Shown: positions 38,405 through 47,214 of the stretch, piece by piece
Position numbering within the stretch: position 1 is the first letter of the stretch
How the letters are laid out: each line of letters starts with the position of its first letter
DNA from: Spirochaetota bacterium
GTDB taxonomy: Bacteria > Spirochaetota > Spirochaetia > Treponematales > UBA12059
Assembly: GCA_018262985.1 (NCBI GenBank)
Contig: JADFDI010000008.1
Location: forward strand, 62,001-126,000
DNA: 64,000 nucleotides
Direction of reading: 5' to 3'
Translations under genes and position numbers: made by a program
The notes under the pieces: generated by a model
What the model saw: only the letters and a program-made list of their open reading frames with translations
Databases searched by the model: none
What the model was told of the DNA's origin: nothing

Positions 38405-39144
38405 CTGGCTCCCTCCGCGCCGCGCTCCTCCTCGAGTCCCACCACGAGATCTACCTCGGCGATGGTGGATCCGAGTCGGGCCGCTATCAGGTCGCTGGAA
38501 AAGCCCTTCCGCCACAGCGAGATGGCTTCCTCCCGGAAATCCGACCGACCTTTGACCGGCACGCTCGAGAAGCTTACGAAGGGGAGTTCCGAAGGACCCG
38601 CGACCGTCTCGCGCGGAGGCTCCGGCTCGGGACCCGGAGCGGGACCGGGCGGAATCGAGGCTCCGCCGGCCGGCTCCTCGATCCGCGCGTCCGAGCTTAC
38701 GCGCCCGCGCCCCGGCCTCGCGGCGCGCGCGTCCGCCGCGGGTTCCGCCACGCCCGCTCCGCGGGCGAGGAGCGGATCCCAGGAGCGTCGCGGCTCGTTC
38801 GTCGGGGCGGCCTCGGGCTTGGTCCGGCTTTCGGCGCGCGCGAGGTCGAGCCGTTCGAGCACGGCGCGCTCTCCCGCGCGGGTCGCGGCTTCCCGGCGCA
38901 TGACGGCCATGCGGCGCTCGACGTCCTCGAGCAGGCGGCGCAGCTCCGCGGAACGGTCCTCGATGAGGGTGACGTCGCGGTCCGCCTCGGCGTTCAGCTC
39001 CGCGACGAGGGCGGACACTTCGCGGCGCAGGTCCGCGAGCAGCCCCTCCGCGTCGAGCGCCCTTCGGAGCCTCGTGCGCACGTACAGGAAGAGGGCCAGC
39101 AGGCCGGTCACGTTCAGGGCGATCACCGCGGCGAGCGTCGTCAT
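38401..39144 (-). CDS. Hypothetical membrane-anchored coiled-coil protein
   Basis: N-terminal TM 'TTLAAVIALNVTGLLALFLYVRTRL' followed by charged helix; overlap with the Hsp70 start. Confidence 0.7.
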   Translation of the reverse strand: MTTLAAVIALNVTGLLALFLYVRTRLRRALDAEGLLADLRREVSALVAELNAEADRDVTLIEDRSAELRRLLEDVERRMAVMRREAATRAGERAVLERLDLARAESRTKPEAAPTNEPRRSWDPLLARGAGVAEPAADARAARPGRGRVSSDARIEEPAGGASIPPGPAPGPEPEPPRETVAGPSELPFVSFSSVPVKGRSDFREEAISLWRKGFSSDLIAARLGSTIAEVDLVVGLEEERGAEGAR

Positions 39145-39149
39145 TCAGG

Positions 39150-39485
39150 CTATCCGGAGATGTCTACGCGCGACCCGAGTTCGGGGTCGGTGATGACGTT
39201 CGGGGCGGGCTCTTCGGCGACCTCTTCCCCGTCCTTTCCCTTCCGTGATCCGGACCGCTCTTCCCGATTGCCGCCCTCGCGGTCGTTCACGCCGGGCGCC
39301 TGGTTTTCGGAAGCCTCGGGTTTGCGGACGGCCTTCGCCTCTTCCTCGCGCTTCTTGAGCTGCGCCATGCCCTGCAGCGACTGCTGGAGGAGCCCCACGT
39401 TGCCGTCCTTGCCGGCCGCGCGCTCCCGCCCGACCTGCTCGAGCTGGCTGAACAGCGTCTGGAGGTCAATCGGCTTGATAGGCAT
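39150..39485 (-). CDS. Hypothetical small charged protein
   Basis: MPIKPIDLQTLFSQLEQVGRERAAGKDGNVGLLQQSLQ...; overlaps the 3' end of the fapA-like gene, same strand. Confidence 0.7.
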   Translation of the reverse strand: MPIKPIDLQTLFSQLEQVGRERAAGKDGNVGLLQQSLQGMAQLKKREEEAKAVRKPEASENQAPGVNDREGGNREERSGSRKGKDGEEVAEEPAPNVITDPELGSRVDISG

Positions 39486-41448
39486 CCGGCGGCCCCCGCT
39501 TCAAGAGCTCCTCGTCCACTTCCTCGTACTTGGTGGTGCGGATGAGCATGTTGTCGAGGTAGAAGGTCAGGCCCTTCTGCTCGACCTTGATCTCCTCGTG
39601 GATGTCCTTGATGACGATCTTGACGCCGGGATAAACCTTGCCGGAGGAGGAGATGCGGCCCTTGGCCTTCAGGTTCGCCAGGTAGGACTGGATCGACTCC
39701 GTCTCCCGGACGATGTTCCGGACCTCGGCGACCAGCTCCTCGCGGCGGGCGAGATGGTCGCGCAGCACGGCCTCCTTGTCCTCGGGGAGGGTCTTCCGCG
39801 CCTTCTTGAGCGCGACGAGGGTCTGGATGTTCTTCTCGAATTCGTCTATCTGCTTCCTGAGCTGCTCGGCCTGCTTGGCGAGCTGGTCCATGCGCTCCTT
39901 GCTCCGCGGGTCGTAGCCGACCTCGACGATGGTCTCGGCGCCGCCGACCGGGCTGCCGAGCGTCTTGGCGTTGATTTCCTCGCAGGCCCTGTAGCGGCCT
40001 CCCACGATCGAGGCGCGCTTGCCGTGGCAGATGATGCGCTTGTTCGCCGAGATCTGGGAATTCACCAGGCCGTCCGAGGCGATCACCGAATCGCCGGCTT
40101 CGATGGTGGCGTTCTCGATGAACTTGGCCCAGACGCTCTTGCCCGCCCGGATCGAGCCGCCGCCCTTGCCGGTCACGCCCTGGTGGACGATCACGTCGCC
40201 CTCGGCGTAGATGTCCGCCTTGCCGACGTTGCCCTTTATCTCGACGTTGCCCGAGGCCTTGATGCGGAAGCCGTCCTCGACCGAACCCGCCACGACCACC
40301 GTGCCGAGGAACATGATGTTGCCGGTCTTGAGGTTGACGTCGCCGGGCACCAGGAAGATTTCCTCGACGTTTATCTTCCCGTTCAGGTAGGTCACCTGCC
40401 CGTTTATCTCCGCGAGCAGGGTCTGTCCGTCGTCGGCCACGCGGACGTTCTTGCCGATCGGCAGGGGCACGTCCTTGCCGTTGCGCGCGGGCAGCATCTT
40501 GCCGGTGACGGTGCGCCCCGGGCGGCCGGGCTCGGGCGGCACCTTGCGCGCGAGCGGCTGCCCCGCGACCACGTTCTGGATCAGGCCCAGCTCCTTGAAG
40601 TCCACGCGGCCGTCCGCGGTCTCCTTCATGTTGAGCTTGGTCCGGTCGGTCTCGAAGTTGAATTTTACGGTCGAGTCCTTGCCGTTGTAGGGCTTGTCAC
40701 CCTCGGCCACGACGATGGCCTCGCGGTAGCGCGGCTTGTCCTCGAGCTCCTGCACCTTGTCCGGATCGATGCCGTAGACGACCTTGTTGTTGCGCAGGAA
40801 GGCGAGGATCGCGTCCTTCGAAAGGTCGGCGCCGCCGGGGCCGGGCTGAGTCATCAGGACGCTGGCGCGCATCTCCTGGTCGAAGACGTCGACGGTCAGG
40901 AAGGCGTCGTTGGCGGGGTTCGCGATGAAGTCGCCGACGCGGACGTACTCGCCCTCGGCCCGCTTGACCGTGTCCCGGACCAGCTCCTCGTTGACGTCAC
41001 GGACGGCGCGGCCCTGGATCCGGTCGAAGGCTACGCGCTCGCTCACCCGCCTGCCGCGGCCCCGCGGAGCGGTCACCTTGAGCAAGGCGCCGTCGGAGCC
41101 GAGACGGACGTAGCACTCGCCGTCGCGGTCCTTCTCTTCCTCGGGAAGGGCCTCGACGATCCCGCCCGCCGTATCGCCCGCGACTTCCGCCTCGGCCTCG
41201 CGCTTCGCCGAGGTCTCGTAAGCGCGGATCCGCCAGGGCTTGGCGCCGAGGCCCAGGGGGCCGTCCACGCCGCGGTCGAGCACCTCGAATTCGAGCCGCT
41301 TCACGGGCAGCTCGAGCTGGATGCCCGCGTCGCGCAGGGCCTCCTCGACGCTGCGGGCCTCGACGATCACCGAGCGGCGGTCCCGGTCGTCCTCGAGGTA
41401 GCGCGCCATGAGGGCGCGCACTCCCTCCATGCCGACGCGCCCGGCCAC
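39466..41448 (-). CDS. DUF342/FapA-family protein
   Basis: 'GLIQNVVAGQPLARKVPPEPGRPGRTVTGKMLPARNGKDVPLPIGKNVRVADDGQTLLAEINGQV...EIKGNVGKADIYAEGDVIVHQGVTGKGGGSIRAGKSVWAKFIENATIEAGDSV'. Confidence 0.92.
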   Translation of the reverse strand: MAGRVGMEGVRALMARYLEDDRDRRSVIVEARSVEEALRDAGIQLELPVKRLEFEVLDRGVDGPLGLGAKPWRIRAYETSAKREAEAEVAGDTAGGIVEALPEEEKDRDGECYVRLGSDGALLKVTAPRGRGRRVSERVAFDRIQGRAVRDVNEELVRDTVKRAEGEYVRVGDFIANPANDAFLTVDVFDQEMRASVLMTQPGPGGADLSKDAILAFLRNNKVVYGIDPDKVQELEDKPRYREAIVVAEGDKPYNGKDSTVKFNFETDRTKLNMKETADGRVDFKELGLIQNVVAGQPLARKVPPEPGRPGRTVTGKMLPARNGKDVPLPIGKNVRVADDGQTLLAEINGQVTYLNGKINVEEIFLVPGDVNLKTGNIMFLGTVVVAGSVEDGFRIKASGNVEIKGNVGKADIYAEGDVIVHQGVTGKGGGSIRAGKSVWAKFIENATIEAGDSVIASDGLVNSQISANKRIICHGKRASIVGGRYRACEEINAKTLGSPVGGAETIVEVGYDPRSKERMDQLAKQAEQLRKQIDEFEKNIQTLVALKKARKTLPEDKEAVLRDHLARREELVAEVRNIVRETESIQSYLANLKAKGRISSSGKVYPGVKIVIKDIHEEIKVEQKGLTFYLDNMLIRTTKYEEVDEELLKRGPPDAYQAD

Positions 41449-41449
41449 G

Positions 41450-42238
41450 CTACGCTATCCCTTTCCGGACGTTGGTCAGCTTTCCCCGCAAGCGGAGTAT
41501 GGCCTTGGTGTGCAGCTGACTCACGCGGCTCTCGGTCACCTCGAGCACCTGGCCGATTTCCTTGAGGGTCAGGTCCTCGTAGTAATAGAGCACGAGGACC
41601 TTCTTCTCCTTGTCGGGGAGCTCCTGGATGGCCTGCACGATGACGCGCTTGATCTCGTCGCGCTCCACCGTGGAATCGGGATTCATGCTGGTGGGACTCT
41701 CGATGCTGTCGCCGATGGAAACCTTGTCGGCCTCGTCGCCGGAGTACCAAACGTCGTTGAGCGAGAGCACCGAGGTGCTCGAGATCTTCAGCATGGTGCG
41801 GGCGAACTCGTCCTCGCTGACGCCCATCGAGCTCGCGATCTCCGAGTCGCTCGCGGGCCTGCAGAGGCGCGACTCCAGCTCGACGATGGCTTCCTCGATC
41901 TCGCGCGTCTTCTGCCTCACCGAGCGGGGCACCCAGTCGATGCTGCGGAGCTCGTCGAAGATGGCGCCGCGGATGCGGGTCACCGCGTAGGTCTTGAACT
42001 TGACGTTCTTGTCCGGGTCGAACTTGTCGATCGCGTCGATCAAGCCGAAGACGCCGAATCCGACCAAGTCGTCGAACTCGACCGAATGAGGCATGTTGGC
42101 GGCGACCTTGCCGGCCACGTACTTGACGAGCGGGGCGTACTGGCGGATGAAGGCCTCGCGGATGGCCGGATCCTTCGAGCCGCGATAGTCCGTCCAGAGT
42201 TCCTCTTCCGTCCGCGTCTCGAGCAGGGGGTTCGTCAT
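41450..42238 (-). CDS. fliA: FliA/WhiG-family sigma factor (sigma-28)
   Basis: 'VKYVAGKVAANMPHSVEFDDLVGFGVFGLIDAIDKFDPDKNVKFKTYAVTRIRGAIFDELRSIDWVPRSVRQKTREIE' and 'LKEIGQVLEVTESRVSQLHTKAILRLR'. Confidence 0.96.
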   Translation of the reverse strand: MTNPLLETRTEEELWTDYRGSKDPAIREAFIRQYAPLVKYVAGKVAANMPHSVEFDDLVGFGVFGLIDAIDKFDPDKNVKFKTYAVTRIRGAIFDELRSIDWVPRSVRQKTREIEEAIVELESRLCRPASDSEIASSMGVSEDEFARTMLKISSTSVLSLNDVWYSGDEADKVSIGDSIESPTSMNPDSTVERDEIKRVIVQAIQELPDKEKKVLVLYYYEDLTLKEIGQVLEVTESRVSQLHTKAILRLRGKLTNVRKGIA

Positions 42239-42244
42239 GGCGGC

Positions 42245-42919
42245 TTACCCTTTCCGGTCCTTTTTCAGTATCGTGCGCACTGCCTGCGCTATCGCCGCCG
42301 GATCCATTCCGTCCGCCGGTCCCGACGACCTGCGCGGGGCGGCGGCCGATTCCATGGCCGCGGCTTCCTCTTCCGATCCATGGGTCGGCGAGGCGAACGA
42401 ATCCGTGAAACCGTCCAGATCCGGCAGGACGTCCAGGTCGTCGAAGCTGACCGGGGGACGGGCGGGGCCGCTCGGAGCCGGCGGCGCCCCGGCGTCGGCC
42501 GGCATGAGCGTCTCCACGCGAAGCTCCTCGGCCTCCCCGTCGAGGCCCTCGCCCTCGAGCTCCTCGACCGGCCGTACGCCGCCCGTATCGGAGCCTCGCG
42601 GAACGGCATCGATCCCGACGACGTCGCTCGCTTCGCCGTAGCCGTCCTCGCCGACTACGATGTCGACGCGGGGGCCTTCGCGATCTTGCGCGGTTTCGTT
42701 CTCTCCCGGCTCGAAAAGCTCGGGAAGGAAGCGGCGGGCCAGGAAGAAGGCTCCGGCCGCGACGGCGGCGAACAGGAGGGCGGACGCGAAGGCGCGCAAC
42801 GCGAGCGCCCCGAAGGGAACGCGCGCGACGACGCCCGTCAGGGCGGACAGCGCGAACGCGCCGGCTCCCGCCCAGGCGGGGAAGCGCCCGTCCAGTTCCG
42901 CCATCGCCATCCCTCCCAT
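42245..42919 (-). CDS. Hypothetical membrane protein in the fla cluster
   Basis: Two N-terminal TM-like segments and an acidic/Pro-rich C-terminus; lies between flhG and fliA. Confidence 0.7.
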   Translation of the reverse strand: MGGMAMAELDGRFPAWAGAGAFALSALTGVVARVPFGALALRAFASALLFAAVAAGAFFLARRFLPELFEPGENETAQDREGPRVDIVVGEDGYGEASDVVGIDAVPRGSDTGGVRPVEELEGEGLDGEAEELRVETLMPADAGAPPAPSGPARPPVSFDDLDVLPDLDGFTDSFASPTHGSEEEAAAMESAAAPRRSSGPADGMDPAAIAQAVRTILKKDRKG

Positions 42920-42995
42920 ATCCCGCTACAGTATGGCGAAATCCGGAGCCGCGTCAAGCTCGCCCCTTCCGCCGGGGAGCGGGGCGGCTCCGCCC

Positions 42996-43862
42996 TCAGT
43001 CTTTCCCGAAGAGCTTGCGCACGAAGCGCCCGATGCCCTTGTCGTCGGCGAAATCCGTCTTCTCGATACGGCTGACGAGGTGGTGCACCGAGATCGAAGC
43101 CTTGGACTTGGGATCGACGGCCATGAAGGGCTTCTGCCGGAGCACCGACTGCCCGACTATCGGGTCGTCGTAGATGCAGCCGAGGTACTCCACCTTGAGG
43201 TTCAGGAACTGCCCCGAGATGTTGATGAGGCGCTCGGCGACCTTGCGGCCGTCGACCACCGACTTCACGCGGTTCACCACGAGCTTGAGCCCGATGTTGA
43301 GGTTCTCGATCTCGGTGGCGATGATCTTGATGATGCCGTAGGCGTCCGTGATCGCGGTCGGCTCGGGCGTCGTCACGATGATCGCGTCGTCGGCCGCCGC
43401 GATGAAGTCGAGCACGTTCGCCGAAACGCCCGCGCTCGTGTCGATGATGATGATGTCCGCGCTCGAAAGCGTGTAGAGCTCCGACACGAAGTTCTGGCGC
43501 TCCTCGTCGGAGAGGTTCGCGATCTTCGAGAAGCCCGAGGCCCCCGCGACGATCTGGATGCCGTACTCCGTGTCGAGGATGATCTCGCGCATGGTCTTCT
43601 GCTTGCGGATGACGTGGTAGAGGTTGAAGCGGGGTATCATGTTGAGCATGATGTTGACGTTGGCCAGCCCCAGGTCCGCGTCCATCACGATGACGCGCTT
43701 TCCTTGCTGGGCGTAGGCCAGCGCGAGGTTCACCGAGAGGTTGGTCTTGCCCACCCCGCCCTTCCCGCTCGCGACGGTGATGATCCGCGTCTTCTTCTGC
43801 GTCGGGGCGGCGGACGGCTTCGACTTGACGAGTTCCCTGAGCTTCTGCGCCTGGTCTTCCAT
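42996..43862 (-). CDS. flhG: MinD/ParA-family ATPase FlhG (YlxH)
   Basis: 'RIITVASGKGGVGKTNLSVNLALAYAQQGKRVIVMDADLGLANVNIML'; adjacent to flhF. Confidence 0.96.
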   Translation of the reverse strand: MEDQAQKLRELVKSKPSAAPTQKKTRIITVASGKGGVGKTNLSVNLALAYAQQGKRVIVMDADLGLANVNIMLNMIPRFNLYHVIRKQKTMREIILDTEYGIQIVAGASGFSKIANLSDEERQNFVSELYTLSSADIIIIDTSAGVSANVLDFIAAADDAIIVTTPEPTAITDAYGIIKIIATEIENLNIGLKLVVNRVKSVVDGRKVAERLINISGQFLNLKVEYLGCIYDDPIVGQSVLRQKPFMAVDPKSKASISVHHLVSRIEKTDFADDKGIGRFVRKLFGKD

Positions 43863-43864
43863 GG

Positions 43865-45055
43865 CTACGGTCTCCAGTCCCGGTTCTCTCTAGCGGCGTA
43901 CCGCTCTTCGATTTTCGGCCTGTTCGGGGCGAAACCTTCGAGATTGATGAGAAATCGCTCGACCGAGGCGCGAGCGATGTCCTGCGGGACGCGCTGGCCG
44001 TCCGCGAGCCACGAGACTGGCTTGCCGCGCTCGCGCAAGGCCGAGAGCACGTTGCCCACGCGGTCCGTCTCGTCCAGCTTGGTGACCACCACGGCGCCGT
44101 AGCCGAAGGGCTCGAACTGCCGCATTATCTCGAGCATGTCGCGCGTCTTGGTCGTGGCCGCGACGGCCAGGTGGACCTCGGCGCTCGGGCCGCACGCGGC
44201 CAGGATCTCGCGCATCTCGGCCAGCTTCACGGAGTCGCGCGGGCTCTTGCCGATCGTGTCCACCAGGACGAGCTCCGCCTCGCGGTACATCGCTATGGTC
44301 TTGCGGAGGTCGTCGGCGGTCTCCACGCTCGACACCGGCACGCCCATGATGCTGCCGTAGGTCTCGATCTGCTGCCGCGCGCCGATGCGGTAGTTGTCGA
44401 TGGTGATCATGCGGGTGTCGAGGGGCTTCTGCCCGCCTATGCCGATGGCCGACACGGCGGCCAGCTTGGCGATGGTGGTGGTCTTTCCCACCCCCGTGGG
44501 ACCCACGAGCACGAGCACCCGGGGCGAGCGCGCCTCGGGCTCCGCGGCCAGCACGATGTCGTCGCCGATCCACTCGATGACGGCGTCCTCCACCGCGCGC
44601 TCGTCGTCCAGGTCCCTGAGCGGGAAGGTCGAGCGCGCGCGCTCGAGCAGCTCCTCGCGGTAGCGTTCGGAGAAGTCGTTGAGCTCGAGGAGCTCGCGGA
44701 CGCGGGCCAGGGTCGGGTGCTCCTCGTCCCGGGCCTCGGGGCGCCGGTCGGGGACCATGCTCTCCTTGATGGAGCGCACCTCCTCGAGCACCCGCTCGAG
44801 CGCGCGGTCGCGCTCGATGGTCTCGAGCAGCCTCCGCTTCTCCGAGGCGACGTCGAGCGCCTTGTTGGCGGCCTCCTTCGCCTCGACCTGCCGGACGTAG
44901 CCGGTGACCTCGATCGCCTCGCGGGCGAAGAGGCCGAACAGGCCGCCCTGCCGGACGGAGCGCTGGGTGAGTATCTGGGCGGCGTCGCCCCAGCGGGCGC
45001 GCACCTTCTCGATGGCCTCCCGGTGCGTCGAACCGGTTTCGGTGAAGTACTCCAT
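43865..45055 (-). CDS. flhF: Flagellar biosynthesis GTPase FlhF
   Basis: 'VLVLVGPTGVGKTTTIAKLAAVSAIG...ITIDNYRIGARQQIETYGSIMGVPV...LVDTIGKSPRDSVKLAEM' SRP-type GTPase. Confidence 0.97.
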   Translation of the reverse strand: MEYFTETGSTHREAIEKVRARWGDAAQILTQRSVRQGGLFGLFAREAIEVTGYVRQVEAKEAANKALDVASEKRRLLETIERDRALERVLEEVRSIKESMVPDRRPEARDEEHPTLARVRELLELNDFSERYREELLERARSTFPLRDLDDERAVEDAVIEWIGDDIVLAAEPEARSPRVLVLVGPTGVGKTTTIAKLAAVSAIGIGGQKPLDTRMITIDNYRIGARQQIETYGSIMGVPVSSVETADDLRKTIAMYREAELVLVDTIGKSPRDSVKLAEMREILAACGPSAEVHLAVAATTKTRDMLEIMRQFEPFGYGAVVVTKLDETDRVGNVLSALRERGKPVSWLADGQRVPQDIARASVERFLINLEGFAPNRPKIEERYAARENRDWRP

Positions 45056-45094
45056 GCTATCGCCTTCCGTGGCCGCGCGGCGGCCCGTTCATTC

Positions 45095-47185
45095 TCATTG
45101 TTCCAGCCTGATCTCGCCGATGGCTTCCACGTTCACGTCGCTGGCTATCTCGGGCACGGACAGCACCACCAGGTCGGGAATCTCCCGCTCGGTGCTCGAC
45201 TTGACGAGGGCGCGGGCGGCTTCGCTGCACAGCACTATCGGCAGCCGGCCCTGCTGCTGCACCGCCTGCACCGCCCGCGCGAGCGCCTTGATCCACGCGC
45301 GCTGCACGGCCGGCTCGAGCGCCGCGAAGGAACCGGCGGGGCCGTCCACCCGCGAGTCGATGATCTTCTGCTCGAGCGCCGGCTCGACGGTGAGCGCGCG
45401 CAGCACCTTGTCCTGGTCCGCGTACTGGAGGCAGATCTGCCTCCCGAGCGCCTGGCGCGCCTTCTCGACCAGGAAACCCGGATCCTTGGTGATGCCCGCG
45501 AAGTCCGCGACCGCCTCGAGGATGGCCACCATGTTGCGGATGGACACCTGCTCGCGCAGCAGCCCCTGCAGGACCTTCTGGATCTCGCCGAGGCCCAGGT
45601 GCTTCTGCGCGTCCTCGACCACGGCCGGGTAGTCCTTGCGGAGGGCCTCGAGTATGCCCTGCGTCTCCTGGCGTCCGAGTATCTCGGAGGCCCGGCGCTT
45701 GATGATCTCGGTCAGGTGCGTCGCGATGATGCTCGGGGCGTCGACCACGGTGTAGCCCGAGCGCTCGGCGCGGTCGCGCTGCTCCTCGCCGATCCAGAGC
45801 GCGGAGAGGCCGAACGCCGGATCCTTGGTGCGTTCGCCCGGCAGGTCCTCGCTCGCGTTGCCCGGGTTGATGGCCAGGAAGGACCCCATGCGGATGACCC
45901 CTCGCCCGACCTCGACGCCCTTGATCTTGAAGCAGTATTCCGAGGGCTCGAGTCGCATGTTGTCGATGATGCGGATGCGCGGCACGACGAGCCCCATGTC
46001 GAGGGCGCTCTCCTTGCGTATGCGCGTGACGCGCTCCAGCAGCTCCGCTCCCTTGTCGCGGTCCACGAGCGGTATGAGCCCGTAGCCGAGCTCGAGGCTG
46101 ATCGGGTCGAGCGGCACCACGGGAGAGAGCTCCTCGCTCGACGGTCCTTTCTTCCCGGCCCCGGCGGCCTTGGCCTTGGCCAGTTCGCCCTCGGCCATCC
46201 GCTTGCGGGTGAGGCGCCAGGCCAGGACGCCGAGCGCGACGGCCATGGGCAGGAGCACGTACCAGGGGAAGCCGGGGATGAAGGCCATGAGCCCCAGCAC
46301 GGCCGCGCCGACCCAGTAGATGCGCGCGTTCTGCGTGAATTGGGCGCTGACCTCGGAGCCGAAGGTGCCCTGGGCGTTGGCGCGCGTGACGATGATGCCG
46401 GTGGCCGTGGATACGAGCAGGGCCGGGAGCTGCGACACGAGGCCGTCGCCGATGGTCAGGGTCGAATAGGTGCCGAGCGCCAGCTGGAAGCTCTCGCCGT
46501 GCAGGACCATGCCGATGATGAAGCCGCCCACGAGGTCGATCACCGAGATGAAGATGCCGACCTTGACGTTCCCCGAGACGAACTTCGAGGCGCCGTCCAT
46601 CTGGCCGTAGAAGTCCACCTCGCGCTGGACCTCCTCCTTGCGGCGGCGGGCCTCCTCCTCGGTGATGGCGCCCGAGTTGTACTCCGCCTCGATGGCCATC
46701 TGCTTGCCGGGCAGGCCGTCCAGCGTGAAGCGGGCCGCCACTTCCGAGATGCGCGTCGCGCCCTTGGTGATGACGATGGCCTGCACCGCGATGATGACCA
46801 CGAAGATGACGAAGCCGATGACCACGCCCTCGGTGCCGCCGGAGCCGACCACGAAGGTGGAGAAGGCCCGGATCAGGCGGCCGTCGAAATCGGCGCCCTT
46901 GGAGAGGATGAGCCGCGTCGACGAGATGTTGAGCGCGAGGCCGAAGATGGTCGTCACGAGCAGCATGGTCGGGAAGATCGAGAACTCGATGGCCTTCCGC
47001 GTGTAGAGCACGATGAGGAGGATGAGGAGGCTGATGGTCAGGTTGACGGCCAGGAGGACGTCCAGCATGACGCCGGACACCGGCAGGATGATCATGAGGA
47101 TGACCGACACCGCGCCTATGGCCACGGCGTAGTCGGAGCGGTTCGAGCCGAAGGCTTCCGCGAGCGTTCGCCGGGCGTCAGACAC
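45095..47185 (-). CDS. flhA: Flagellar export protein FlhA
   Basis: 'VLLAVNLTISLLILLIVLYTRKAIEFSIFPTMLLVTTIFGLALNISSTRLILSKG', 'SKFVSGNVKVGIFISVIDLVGGFIIGM'. Confidence 0.98.
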   Translation of the reverse strand: MSDARRTLAEAFGSNRSDYAVAIGAVSVILMIILPVSGVMLDVLLAVNLTISLLILLIVLYTRKAIEFSIFPTMLLVTTIFGLALNISSTRLILSKGADFDGRLIRAFSTFVVGSGGTEGVVIGFVIFVVIIAVQAIVITKGATRISEVAARFTLDGLPGKQMAIEAEYNSGAITEEEARRRKEEVQREVDFYGQMDGASKFVSGNVKVGIFISVIDLVGGFIIGMVLHGESFQLALGTYSTLTIGDGLVSQLPALLVSTATGIIVTRANAQGTFGSEVSAQFTQNARIYWVGAAVLGLMAFIPGFPWYVLLPMAVALGVLAWRLTRKRMAEGELAKAKAAGAGKKGPSSEELSPVVPLDPISLELGYGLIPLVDRDKGAELLERVTRIRKESALDMGLVVPRIRIIDNMRLEPSEYCFKIKGVEVGRGVIRMGSFLAINPGNASEDLPGERTKDPAFGLSALWIGEEQRDRAERSGYTVVDAPSIIATHLTEIIKRRASEILGRQETQGILEALRKDYPAVVEDAQKHLGLGEIQKVLQGLLREQVSIRNMVAILEAVADFAGITKDPGFLVEKARQALGRQICLQYADQDKVLRALTVEPALEQKIIDSRVDGPAGSFAALEPAVQRAWIKALARAVQAVQQQGRLPIVLCSEAARALVKSSTEREIPDLVVLSVPEIASDVNVEAIGEIRLEQ

Positions 47186-47214
47186 GGGCGGCCTCCGCGT
47201 ATATGCTCGTCATT

